Shown: one piece after another, positions 28,536 through 36,734 of the stretch
Layout of the letters: each line of letters begins with the position of its first letter
Numbering within the stretch: the stretch's first letter is position 1
Assembly (NCBI GenBank): GCA_030442035.1
Contig: JAUJEA010000001.1
Location: 775,559-839,558 of the forward strand
Length of the DNA: 64,000 bases
From: Splendidivirga corallicola
GTDB taxonomy: Bacteria > Bacteroidota > Bacteroidia > Cytophagales > Cyclobacteriaceae
Reading direction: 5' to 3'
Translations under genes and position numbers: made by a program
Notes under the pieces: generated by a model
What the model saw: only the letters and a program-made list of their open reading frames with translations
The model's database searches: none
What the model was told of the DNA's origin: nothing

Positions 28536-29105
28536 ATGAACATTAAGCGCACCAAAAGACAGAAACAGGCAAAAACGTTAAGAACTTTTAGAAAAATACA
28601 CAGGGTCACAGGAGCCCTGCTTTTTATTTTCTTTTTCATAGTAGCATCTTCGGGATTATTGTTGGGTTGGAAAAGCCATAGCAACGGAGCCATCTTGCCT
28701 GAAACACAGCGTGGAAGTTCAACCAACTTGCAACATTGGTTATCCATGGATGCCCTACAAGCTATTGCATTTCAAACAGTAAAAGACAGCATTTCAACCA
28801 ATCTGTCTACAGAACTGGACAGAATTGATGCAAGACCTTCCAAGGGTATTGTAAAATTCGTTTTTGAAGAGCAGCATTGGGAAGTGCAACTAGACGCGGC
28901 TAGTGGTAAAGTGCTTAGCGTAGCAAGGAGGAACTCAGACTTGCTGGAGGATATTCACGATGGTTCTATCCTGGATAATTGGTTTGACACCAGCAACAAA
29001 CAAATCAAATTGTTTTATACCAATGTCATAGGTTTGGCTCTTCTAACATTCACAATTACCGGTTTTTGGCTTTGGTATGGCCCTAAAAGAATGAGAATGT
29101 CTTAA
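28536..29105 (+). CDS. PepSY-associated membrane protein
   Basis: The product has 189 residues. A basic N-terminus is followed by a first membrane helix (VTGALLFIFFFIVASSGLLLGW), a periplasmic stretch with a PepSY-like pattern (GIVKFVFEEQHWEVQLDAASGKVLSV) and a second helix (NVIGLALLTFTITGFWLWYGP). Such proteins are a short form of the PepSY-TM family, linked to iron/siderophore reduction or peptidase control. No partner gene is adjacent. Confidence 0.85.
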   Translation: MNIKRTKRQKQAKTLRTFRKIHRVTGALLFIFFFIVASSGLLLGWKSHSNGAILPETQRGSSTNLQHWLSMDALQAIAFQTVKDSISTNLSTELDRIDARPSKGIVKFVFEEQHWEVQLDAASGKVLSVARRNSDLLEDIHDGSILDNWFDTSNKQIKLFYTNVIGLALLTFTITGFWLWYGPKRMRMS

Positions 29106-29307
29106 TGATGAATTATGAATCAATGCCGTTTAGTTAAGGGGATATGATAAAAGCTTTCAGGCGTCAGGTATCAGATTTCAGCCTAAATGATGTTTTCTAG
29201 CGTACTGGAAAATTGTCTGACACCTGAGACCTGATATCTGACGGCTTATCTTAACGGCATTAAATTATGAATTCATGTTTTTAATTCATAACTCAAAATT
29301 CATCATT
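29104..29307. repeat. About 200-base imperfect inverted-repeat element
   Basis: The whole gap between the PepSY and YdeI genes is one imperfect palindrome. The outer ends read AATGATGAATTATGAAT on the left and the reverse of this at 29297-29307 on the right. Inside are AATGCCGTT (29122-29130) and AACGGCATT (29253-29261), then GTCAGGTATCAGATTTCAG (29163-29181) against a cluster of the reversed family-B units GACACCTGAGACCTGATATC near 29219-29238. It contains no gene. It resembles a short non-autonomous repeat element. Confidence 0.55.
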
Positions 29308-29316
29308 CAAAATTAC

Positions 29317-29901
29317 TCAAGCTTTTTTATCACCATACCTCATCGGAGGAATCTTCTGCCCTTCTTCAGAGGATTTTATCAATACATCCAATCTTTTTAA
29401 CCTTGTTTCTTCTTTCTTGGCGCTCATCACCCAGTGGATCGTGGCTTTCCTGTAATAAGGTGCCATGTTCTCGAAATACTCCCAGGCCTTTTTGTTTTTC
29501 TGTATTTCTTTTTCATAATCTTTATCAAGTGCCACATGTGCTTGTTCATATGATGCCTGTCCGGACCTTTTTTCATCTCTTTTTTTATAGGCAGCCAAAC
29601 CTTCGGGTTTCATTAAACCCAGTTTAGTTAGTTGCTGTACCTTTTCAATATTTACTGCGCTCCAGTGACTTCTCGGTTTTCGTGGCGTAAAGCGGATCTT
29701 GTAGGTCTGATCATCAATCTTCTTGCGGATACCATCAATCCAACCAAAACAAATAGCCTCATCGACAGATTGCGACCAATCTATACTGGGAATACCTGTT
29801 CCTTTCTTATAATACCCAACCCATAACGCTTCTACCTTATTATGATTCTTCTCAAACCATTCTCTTAAATCAGCTTGTTTTTCAAAAAATGTAGGTTCCA
29901 T
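29317..29901 (-). CDS. YdeI/OmpD-associated family protein
   Basis: The product has 194 residues with the signature of the YdeI/OmpD-associated family: LREWFEKNHNKVEALWVGYYKKGTG, then IDWSQSVDEAICFGWIDGIRKKIDD, FTPRKPRSHWSAVNIEKVQQL, and a C-terminal helical region (WEYFENMAPYYRKATIHWVMSAKK). The family is cytoplasmic; a member protects against some bacteriocins or peptides, but the biochemical function is not known. It is a single-gene unit flanked by repeats. Confidence 0.9.
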   Translation of the reverse strand: MEPTFFEKQADLREWFEKNHNKVEALWVGYYKKGTGIPSIDWSQSVDEAICFGWIDGIRKKIDDQTYKIRFTPRKPRSHWSAVNIEKVQQLTKLGLMKPEGLAAYKKRDEKRSGQASYEQAHVALDKDYEKEIQKNKKAWEYFENMAPYYRKATIHWVMSAKKEETRLKRLDVLIKSSEEGQKIPPMRYGDKKA

Positions 29902-29962
29902 AGAATGCTCATGTGTTGAAATGATTATTTAGGAAACAATTTAAGAAAAATGAAGGAATTCT

Positions 29963-30034
29963 AAGTTTTGAGTTTTTAGTTTTGAATTTTGAGTTGAAAA
30001 GCTTTCGTGTATTAGGTCTTAGGTTTCAGATTGT
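29963..30034. repeat. Family A and family B degenerate repeats
   Basis: A chain of TTTTGAGTT/TTTTGAATT units (29963-29999) is followed directly by ATTAGGTCTTAGGTTTCAG (30011-30029), a family-B unit. The two families also occur side by side at 29104-29307, which suggests one composite element in different states of decay. Confidence 0.5.
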
Positions 30035-31411
30035 CTAACTATTAAAAACATTCTCTAGAATAATATCAAATACTTTGGTGGGTTCGATTGAATTGTTTGC
30101 CGACAAATCAAGATTATTGCTAATTAATAAGGGCCAGTCACTTTTCGATTCCGGTATCCGGCCATGAGAACCCTTGATTAGGGAAGCATCCAATGGAATT
30201 ACATCCATCATTGTACGAAAACCCAGTTTCTTTTTAATGAGCTTTGAAGCAATCAGAGGGATGGGAAATTTTATTTTGGGATTGATAAACATTTCCACTG
30301 GATCGTAACCAGGTTTTTTATGAATATCTACCATTCTGGCAAAATCGGGAGCTTTTTTGTCATCTAACCAGAAGTAATAATTGAACCAGGAATCTTTATC
30401 GGCAATAGCAACAAGATCACCGGATCGATCGTGATCCAAATGATTGGTTGATTTTTCATCCTTTCCTAGTACTTTTTCCACACCTGCTACTTGCTCCACA
30501 ATTTCCCGTACTTCATTTATTTTCTCCTGATCATTGACATAAATATGGGCTATCTGATGGTCAGCCACAGCGAAAGCCTTACTGGCACCAGCATCCAAAA
30601 GTTCCAATCCTCTTTCCTCTCTTATGGCAATTAAACCCTTTTCTCTTAGTACTCTGTTCAAAGCAATGGGACAGCTAACATCGGTAATACCATATTCCGA
30701 AAGCACCAATACCCGGGCGCCTTTCTTCTCATAGAATGTGATCAGTTCCCCGCAAACCGCATCAATTTCTCTCAGGTCTTTGGCAATGCTTGGATGTTTG
30801 GTTCCATGACGCTGCAGATTATAATCCATATGTGGTAAATAAATGAGTGTGAGGGTTGGATCATGCAGATCATCGGTTATTTTGGAAGCATCGGCAATCC
30901 ATTGACTGGATTTAATGGAAGTATTCGGTCCCCAAAAATTAAACAAGGGAAAGACACCCAGTTCGGTTTGAAGTTTGTCCCTCAGCTCCGCCGGATTTGA
31001 ATATATATCCGGAATTTTTCTCCCATCCGCTAAATAATTAGGGCGTGGTGTAACAGAAAAATCAGCAGTTGAGTACATGTTGTACCACCAAAACATATTG
31101 GCAGAAGTGAAGGTTGGATCCTTCTGTTTCGCAATGTCCCATACCTTTTGTGCCTCAACCAGTTTATTTGATTGCCGCCAGAACTTTACTTCACATTCAT
31201 CTTTAAAATACCAGCCATTGCCAACGATTCCATGTGTATCAGGATATTTCCCCGTCAGGTAAGTACTTTGGGCCGAACAAGTTACTGCAGGTAATACTGG
31301 TTTGATTGGAGTCTGTGATTGTGATGCTGACCACTTTTTCAGAAAAGGAGTGTGAGGACCTATTAAACTTGAAGTTAGTCCAACAACGTTTAAAACAACT
31401 GTTTTTTGCAT
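30035..31411 (-). CDS. Alkaline phosphatase/nucleotide pyrophosphatase-family protein of the ebo cluster
   Basis: The product has 458 residues of the type I phosphodiesterase/nucleotide pyrophosphatase fold. Near the N-terminus is PVLPAVTCSAQSTYLTGKYPDTHGIVGNGW, where the Thr in AVTCSAQ sits at the nucleophile position; later metal ligands are suggested by YLPHMDYNLQRHG (Asp/His), VLSEYGITDV and VADHQIAHI with a final KGSHGR. No signal peptide is seen. It follows the eboE-like gene by 15 bases and is the last gene of the three-gene unit. In other bacteria a protein of this family completes the ebo cluster, which has been linked to moving metabolites out of the cytoplasm. Confidence 0.82.
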   Translation of the reverse strand: MQKTVVLNVVGLTSSLIGPHTPFLKKWSASQSQTPIKPVLPAVTCSAQSTYLTGKYPDTHGIVGNGWYFKDECEVKFWRQSNKLVEAQKVWDIAKQKDPTFTSANMFWWYNMYSTADFSVTPRPNYLADGRKIPDIYSNPAELRDKLQTELGVFPLFNFWGPNTSIKSSQWIADASKITDDLHDPTLTLIYLPHMDYNLQRHGTKHPSIAKDLREIDAVCGELITFYEKKGARVLVLSEYGITDVSCPIALNRVLREKGLIAIREERGLELLDAGASKAFAVADHQIAHIYVNDQEKINEVREIVEQVAGVEKVLGKDEKSTNHLDHDRSGDLVAIADKDSWFNYYFWLDDKKAPDFARMVDIHKKPGYDPVEMFINPKIKFPIPLIASKLIKKKLGFRTMMDVIPLDASLIKGSHGRIPESKSDWPLLISNNLDLSANNSIEPTKVFDIILENVFNS

Positions 31412-31426
31412 TGATTTGTTTAAAGA

Positions 31427-32644
31427 TCAACCATTCATTTCATTAAGCACCCATTGAACTTCCCGCTGTATAGACGTTGAGAGATCTGTTCTAAGGTCTT
31501 CCGGTAACACTTCCCAGGTATATGTCTCAACCTCCAAATGATTTGTCACCTGCATTTGTTTTAGCAGTTCCAGCACTTTCCTGATATCTTCTTGTGTGGC
31601 CTTCAGGTATCCGTATGCTTCAACAAAGATTGGGACATGAAAATGAGTTCTCCACTCAAGTGTACTATGATTATTAATATTTTCCAGGGCTCTGGGCAAG
31701 TCGTTGTACTGAGTATATCCTCCGTTCTCTTCTCTTGCAATGACCTGATGCAGGTAGGTGGATTCATTGAAAGCGGCAAAAGCTTCTTCAATAGGTTGTC
31801 TGGCAATTACATCTTTTGGGAGATCTGCCTTCAAGGCAGCGCTAATTTGGATCTTACCGATTTTAATATTGTGTTCTCTGAATTGATCAAAAACGACCGA
31901 AGGTTCTTCATAACCTACTGCAAAATGACAAACATCATAACAGACCTGGATGTGCTCTCTGACTATTTCAATGGCCTTGTCAGGAGCAACATTTAAATCT
32001 TTGGCCAAATGATCCATGGCAAAAGGGATAAGCCATTTTGAATAATAATCAATTACTTCCTGACTATTTTCAATTAAGCCGTCCGGCTCAGGTTCAATAT
32101 CCAGGTGCATCGAAACACCTTTTTGTTTTTTTATTTCATTTAAAAAAGCAGCTATTTCCACCAAATGTCTGGTAGACACTTCAAAAACATCATCAAGTTC
32201 TTTTGGGTCGTCGGAGAACCAATGTTTATACGACAATGGAGAGGTTGAGATCCCTCCATCGATTCCCTTAGGAAGTAATTCTGCCAGGATGGTGAACAAG
32301 CGCTTGGTGTAATCTACTCTACTTCTCGTTGTCCAATCTGGCTTATGAACATCATCCTTTACCACTTGTCTATGAAATCCCCCAAAGGGGAAGCCATTCA
32401 TTGTATAAACATAACAATCCATCACTTCCAGCCAATCTTTAAATGAAGCCAAATGGTGATCTTCCAAAAGTTGTCTGCTGGCCAAATCAGATAGTCTTAG
32501 GCCAATACCAAAGGGGTTGTCAGGTGATATGTTTTGTTTTATTTGAGGTAAATGCGCTTTCAGGCTATCAAAGACCTCTGGCCATGTTTCTCCGGGATGT
32601 ATGTTAGTGCAGTAGCTCAGATGATAATGATCGGAAACAATCAT
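31427..32644 (-). CDS. eboE: EboE-like TIM-barrel protein
   Basis: The product has 405 residues. It has the xylose-isomerase-like TIM-barrel look and the N-terminal stretch characteristic of EboE: LSYCTNIHPGETWPEVFDSL, followed by FGIGLRLSDLASRQL, then YTMNGFPFGGFH. A metal site is suggested by MHLDIEPEPDG and VCYDVCHFAV, KIGKIQIS and FHVPIF. In ebo clusters this protein is named a metabolite traffic protein, but its reaction is unknown. It lies 10 bases after the eboD-like gene and 15 before the phosphodiesterase, which supports one operon. Confidence 0.88.
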   Translation of the reverse strand: MIVSDHYHLSYCTNIHPGETWPEVFDSLKAHLPQIKQNISPDNPFGIGLRLSDLASRQLLEDHHLASFKDWLEVMDCYVYTMNGFPFGGFHRQVVKDDVHKPDWTTRSRVDYTKRLFTILAELLPKGIDGGISTSPLSYKHWFSDDPKELDDVFEVSTRHLVEIAAFLNEIKKQKGVSMHLDIEPEPDGLIENSQEVIDYYSKWLIPFAMDHLAKDLNVAPDKAIEIVREHIQVCYDVCHFAVGYEEPSVVFDQFREHNIKIGKIQISAALKADLPKDVIARQPIEEAFAAFNESTYLHQVIAREENGGYTQYNDLPRALENINNHSTLEWRTHFHVPIFVEAYGYLKATQEDIRKVLELLKQMQVTNHLEVETYTWEVLPEDLRTDLSTSIQREVQWVLNEMNG

Positions 32645-32654
32645 GTGGTGCTTA

Positions 32655-33830
32655 TCAGATTACAAGTGTTTTATTTTGGCTGCGTTGCAATACTTCAATC
32701 GATCTTAAAATAAGGTCTTGATCCATTTCATGAACCTCTTCTCCTTTTCCAATTTCCCTAAGTAGCATAATGGTTAATGCTCCCCCTAAGTGTTCCCGAA
32801 ACTCAGCAAGACCTGCTAAAATCCGGTGAACATCTTTATTTTCATTATCCAGTAGTTCCGGCACAAATATTTCAAAACCAAGTTTCAATAACAGTGCTAA
32901 AATCCGTTTCCATTCCTCTTCCTTAAGCCATCCTTTCAGACAGGCATAAGTGACGTCTAATGCCATACCAATGGCTACTGCCTCTCCGTGTCGCAGTTCG
33001 AAATTGGTAAGTTGTTCAAGTTTATGGGCTGACCAATGGCCAAAATCCAATGGTCGGGACGATCCAAATTCAAACGGGTCCCCACTGCTGGCAATATGAT
33101 CTAAATGTAGCTTAGCACACTGATAAATAAGATATTGCATGGAGGCATTATCTCTTTCCAAAAGTTTTGTTGCGTGTTCCTCTAAAAATGTAAAGAATTC
33201 CCTATCCTTGATAAGGGCCACTTTAACGGCTTCTGAGATCCCTGCACGCCAATCCCTGTCATCCAGTGTCGATAGAAAGGTAAAATCATTGATCACGGCA
33301 AACGGCGGAGCAAATGAGCCCAGAAAATTCTTTTTACCAAAAGCATTGATACCATTTTTTACACCTACTCCGGAATCATTTTGAGCCAATACCGTAGTTG
33401 GTATTCTGATATACCTTATACCACGATGTGCCACAGCACAAGCGAAACCTGCCATATCCAATACAGCGCCTCCTCCTATTGCCAGAATATAAGAATGTCT
33501 ATCAATACCTTTTTCATTAGTGATAGACAATATTTTATCCAGGTAAGTCCTGTTATTTTTGACCTCCTCTCCTCCCGGCACAATCAACGGTTCTGATACA
33601 AGGGTTGCTACCTCTTCCAGGTGCTTACAGTAATTTTTTATTTGATCGACAAGCTTTGGATGATTTTGGCTTACTCCCTCATCAATAACAAAAAACAATT
33701 TTTTTTGTGAAGCAACGCCGTCTGCACTTAATACCTCTTTCAGAATCTGGTTCTGATTTTGAAAGATATTTTCTGAAAAATATACAGGATATTGAAAACT
33801 TACCGAAAAGGATTGTTGAAGTAATTTCAT
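32655..33830 (-). CDS. eboD: EboD-like 3-dehydroquinate-synthase-family protein
   Basis: The product has 391 residues from the ATG at 33830; a GTG two codons upstream is the alternative. It belongs to the 3-dehydroquinate synthase family: the NAD-binding ILAIGGGAVLDMAGFACAVAHRGI, IRIPTTVLAQNDSGVGVKNG, the metal-ligand Glu in GISEAVKVALIKD and the His in ELRHGEAVAIGMALD. Since it is followed by an eboE-like gene, it is more likely EboD than the AroB of the shikimate route, though true cyclase activity cannot be excluded. It starts a three-gene unit. EboA, EboB and EboC are absent here. Confidence 0.85.
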   Translation of the reverse strand: MKLLQQSFSVSFQYPVYFSENIFQNQNQILKEVLSADGVASQKKLFFVIDEGVSQNHPKLVDQIKNYCKHLEEVATLVSEPLIVPGGEEVKNNRTYLDKILSITNEKGIDRHSYILAIGGGAVLDMAGFACAVAHRGIRYIRIPTTVLAQNDSGVGVKNGINAFGKKNFLGSFAPPFAVINDFTFLSTLDDRDWRAGISEAVKVALIKDREFFTFLEEHATKLLERDNASMQYLIYQCAKLHLDHIASSGDPFEFGSSRPLDFGHWSAHKLEQLTNFELRHGEAVAIGMALDVTYACLKGWLKEEEWKRILALLLKLGFEIFVPELLDNENKDVHRILAGLAEFREHLGGALTIMLLREIGKGEEVHEMDQDLILRSIEVLQRSQNKTLVI

Positions 33831-34022
33831 ATACACTTAGACTCACGATATTCTGCCCACCCGTAAAAATATTCAAAATTTTCCTATTCGAATGCTAAAT
33901 AGCGGCTTTATTACTGTTTAGATGGAAATCTAATGGGATATTAAAGTCTTGAAATGCTAAATTTTTTATCGCTTGAAAGATTTCAATTTGAAAAATTTTA
34001 GTCTTACATCATATTCCTCAAC

Positions 34023-35411
34023 TTATCCAGTTGAAACTTTATATTCTTTAAAATGCTGTCCTTGCCTTAAAAAGGTGGGAGGCTGTTGAGAGCTATTTAC
34101 TAATAATGCTGCCCCCAACGCAGTGCCCGAGGGGAAATCAGATAAGCATAAGCGGTATTCGGGAAGCTTATTGGTGAGCATTTGAACAAATACTTCGCTT
34201 GAACTTAATCCACCATCAATGAAAATGTTTTTAACAGTATTTGTACCAAGAACGAGTTTCAAAGAAGCTATTTGCAAATCCGTCAGTTCATCCATGAGAT
34301 GAAAAAATGCATCTTCGTATGACTCAAACATGGACAAATTAAAGCCAGGATTATTTTTAAAACCAAAACGCTCAGGTTTCAACACACTATGATCAAACAA
34401 TAAGGCTTGCGCAGAACTCCTCTTAGAATAGAAGTTGGATTTGAATTTTACTTTTTTATACGACTGATATTCAACTCCAAAAAATTCACTCAATAATTTC
34501 GCCTGATTACTTAAATGCTTCCCTAAAAATAGGCGTGAAGCTTTTATTGATTTTCCTGTTGTACCTAAGAAATGTAAGCAGTCTCTATTAAGTTCAGATT
34601 CCGTTAATTTATTTTGGTTGAAGGGATTCAGACAAACGCTCCAAGTTCCGGTTGAAATGAGTACAAATGACTCTTTGCAAATGTGCAGGTATGGCACTAA
34701 TGCGGAGGAGCTATCATGTATACCAATGCCTACTTTGATACTTCTGTTGTTTATTGAAACTGTAAAGGTCTTGGTGCTTACTTCAATGCAATCGGAAAGA
34801 TATGATCTCAAGTGTTCCTTCCCCAGCCAATTCGCATATTGATGTTTATCGAAATCCCACATGCCTGTATGACAACCGATGCTGGTATAATCCGAAACAT
34901 ATTTCCCTGTAAAGAGTGAACTTAAATACTGTGGAAAGTGAATACTTTTATATAGTTTCTTAAATAGATGTGGTTTTGCATGTTTTAAATAGTAAAGCTG
35001 TAATCCTGAATTTAGCATACCCATGGAAGGACTGGCAGTAATTAATGAAAATTCGTCCTTACTAAAATAGTTTTCAAAAAATGTATGCTTTAATTGTTCA
35101 GGATATGGTTTTAGATAATTATAAAACGGAGCTACGGTATACCCATTTTTATCAATATGGACCAATGATGCCCCGTAAGTGGAAAAATTGATAGCCCTTA
35201 GTTCATATCTGGGATCCTTACATATTTGATCTATGCGGTCCTGGATCCATATAACCAATTCCGTAAGATTTTCACATTCAAAACCATCGTCATCCAAGAC
35301 CTCTCCGAAACGTATGTATTCATGAGAAATTTCATTCAACTCCTCATCAAATAAAAAAAGCTTCTTATTGGTTTTACCTATGTCGAAAATCAGTGTTACC
35401 GGCTGTCTCAT
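34023..35411 (-). CDS. FGGY-family carbohydrate kinase, probable rhamnulokinase
   Basis: The product has 462 residues. The ATPase fold opens with LIFDIGKTNKKLFLFDEE (phosphate-1 loop) and includes VLISTGTWSVCLNPF and the adenosine motif KNIFIDGGLSSSEVFVQMLTNKLP, followed by SGTALGAALL. FGGY kinases phosphorylate sugars such as rhamnulose, fuculose or xylulose. It starts exactly where the isomerase gene stops and is the last gene of the operon after the fused aldolase, so L-rhamnulose is the expected substrate. The sequence is rather divergent from Enterobacteria RhaB, as is normal in this phylum. Confidence 0.85.
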   Translation of the reverse strand: MRQPVTLIFDIGKTNKKLFLFDEELNEISHEYIRFGEVLDDDGFECENLTELVIWIQDRIDQICKDPRYELRAINFSTYGASLVHIDKNGYTVAPFYNYLKPYPEQLKHTFFENYFSKDEFSLITASPSMGMLNSGLQLYYLKHAKPHLFKKLYKSIHFPQYLSSLFTGKYVSDYTSIGCHTGMWDFDKHQYANWLGKEHLRSYLSDCIEVSTKTFTVSINNRSIKVGIGIHDSSSALVPYLHICKESFVLISTGTWSVCLNPFNQNKLTESELNRDCLHFLGTTGKSIKASRLFLGKHLSNQAKLLSEFFGVEYQSYKKVKFKSNFYSKRSSAQALLFDHSVLKPERFGFKNNPGFNLSMFESYEDAFFHLMDELTDLQIASLKLVLGTNTVKNIFIDGGLSSSEVFVQMLTNKLPEYRLCLSDFPSGTALGAALLVNSSQQPPTFLRQGQHFKEYKVSTG

Positions 35412-36686
35412 TTAAAGACCTGTTGATATCGTTTTTGTCCCTCGCTTTTGAATCAGATTTTTACGTATTTCAAGCTGCCTATAAACTGTTACCGGATCAA
35501 AAACTCCTCCCTGTCGCAGTCTGGAAGCAGCCACAAGGGGTCTTACGTCAGTCCGAAAAGCATCTTGTAAAATTTGCTGGGCCCTGGCTACATCATTTTT
35601 CCTCTGGGCCTCTTCCAAATTAAGACGATTAACAATGAGCGCCTGAGCGTAGGCAATCTTAATCGCCTCAACTGCTTGCAGCAAATCTTCCAAAGGATCT
35701 TTTAAATTATGACTGGCATCAATCATCCAGGAGAGTGGTGGGTTCCCAGTATGTTCCGTGCCATCAATTAATTCGTTAAATATCAAAAATAACTGATAAG
35801 GCTTGAGGCTTCCCGTGGTCAGGTCATCATCTCCATATTTGCTGTCATTAAAATGAAAGCCTCCCAATTTTTCTCTCATCATTAAAATGGCCACAATTTG
35901 TTCAATATTAGTATTTGGCAAATGGTGCCCCAGGTCAACTAAACTCAAGGCTTTTTCACCAAGCTGACTCGCCAATAAATGAGAGGTACCCCAATCAGGT
36001 ATGACCATGGAATAGAAATTAGGTTCATAAGGTTTGTACTCAATGAGCATATGCCAATCTCCTGGTAAATAAGCATAGATCTCTTCCAGGGATTCCTGTG
36101 TTCTTTTCAATGCCTCTCTAAAATTATGCTGCCCGGGAAAATTTGAACCATCTGCCAACCAGACTGTAAGTGCTTTGGAACCGAGAGACACTCCATGATC
36201 GATTACTGATTTATTATGTGCTATGGCTTCCTCTCTTACTGCCTTATCAACATGGCATAATGATCCGAATTTATATGAAAAGGAGGCATTAGGCTGATCC
36301 TGGAAAGTATTTGAATTAACTGCATCAAACTTTAATCCAAATGAATTTGCAAGAGATTTGATGGCTTGCGCATCATCAGGAATATCCCAGGGAATGTGTA
36401 AACTTATTGCGTTACAGGAACCACTTAGCTGATGTAACAATCCCACATCCTCAATTTTCTCGTCCAATGAACGTGGCTCTCCTCCCTCCGGAAAACGACC
36501 AAATCTGGTTCCACCTGTTCCCAGGGCCCAGCTTGGTATCGCTATTTGAAAATCATCTAATTTTTTTAATAAATCTTCTACCACAATTCCTTGATCAGTC
36601 AGGGATGTTGCAAGATGATCAAGTTGCCTTTTGTGTAATTCTTCATGAGCAAAGTTATGTTCCCAGATATTTTCTTTTGTGATCAT
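35412..36686 (-). CDS. L-rhamnose isomerase, RhaI type
   Basis: The product has 424 residues. It resembles the Pseudomonas/Bacteroidota RhaI group rather than E. coli RhaA. The TIM-barrel signatures are ISLHIPWD, the active-site strands LIEYKPYEPNFYSMVIPDWG, SLVDLGHHLPNTNIEQIVA and the metal-binding loop GGFHFNDSKYGDDDLTTGS. The enzyme converts L-rhamnose to L-rhamnulose with Mn2+ or a similar metal. It lies 48 bases after the aldolase/dehydrogenase gene and touches the kinase gene, so all three form one operon. Confidence 0.92.
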   Translation of the reverse strand: MITKENIWEHNFAHEELHKRQLDHLATSLTDQGIVVEDLLKKLDDFQIAIPSWALGTGGTRFGRFPEGGEPRSLDEKIEDVGLLHQLSGSCNAISLHIPWDIPDDAQAIKSLANSFGLKFDAVNSNTFQDQPNASFSYKFGSLCHVDKAVREEAIAHNKSVIDHGVSLGSKALTVWLADGSNFPGQHNFREALKRTQESLEEIYAYLPGDWHMLIEYKPYEPNFYSMVIPDWGTSHLLASQLGEKALSLVDLGHHLPNTNIEQIVAILMMREKLGGFHFNDSKYGDDDLTTGSLKPYQLFLIFNELIDGTEHTGNPPLSWMIDASHNLKDPLEDLLQAVEAIKIAYAQALIVNRLNLEEAQRKNDVARAQQILQDAFRTDVRPLVAASRLRQGGVFDPVTVYRQLEIRKNLIQKRGTKTISTGL

Positions 36687-36734
36687 ACAATTCGTTTATG
36701 AAAGCCAAAAGTATTTATGCAAATCAACCCTCTA

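Noticed and set aside
32655..33830. 3-dehydroquinate synthase of the shikimate pathway (AroB)
   Set aside because: The gene is directly followed by an EboE-like gene and lacks other shikimate genes, so EboD is the better call, although chemistry is not proven.
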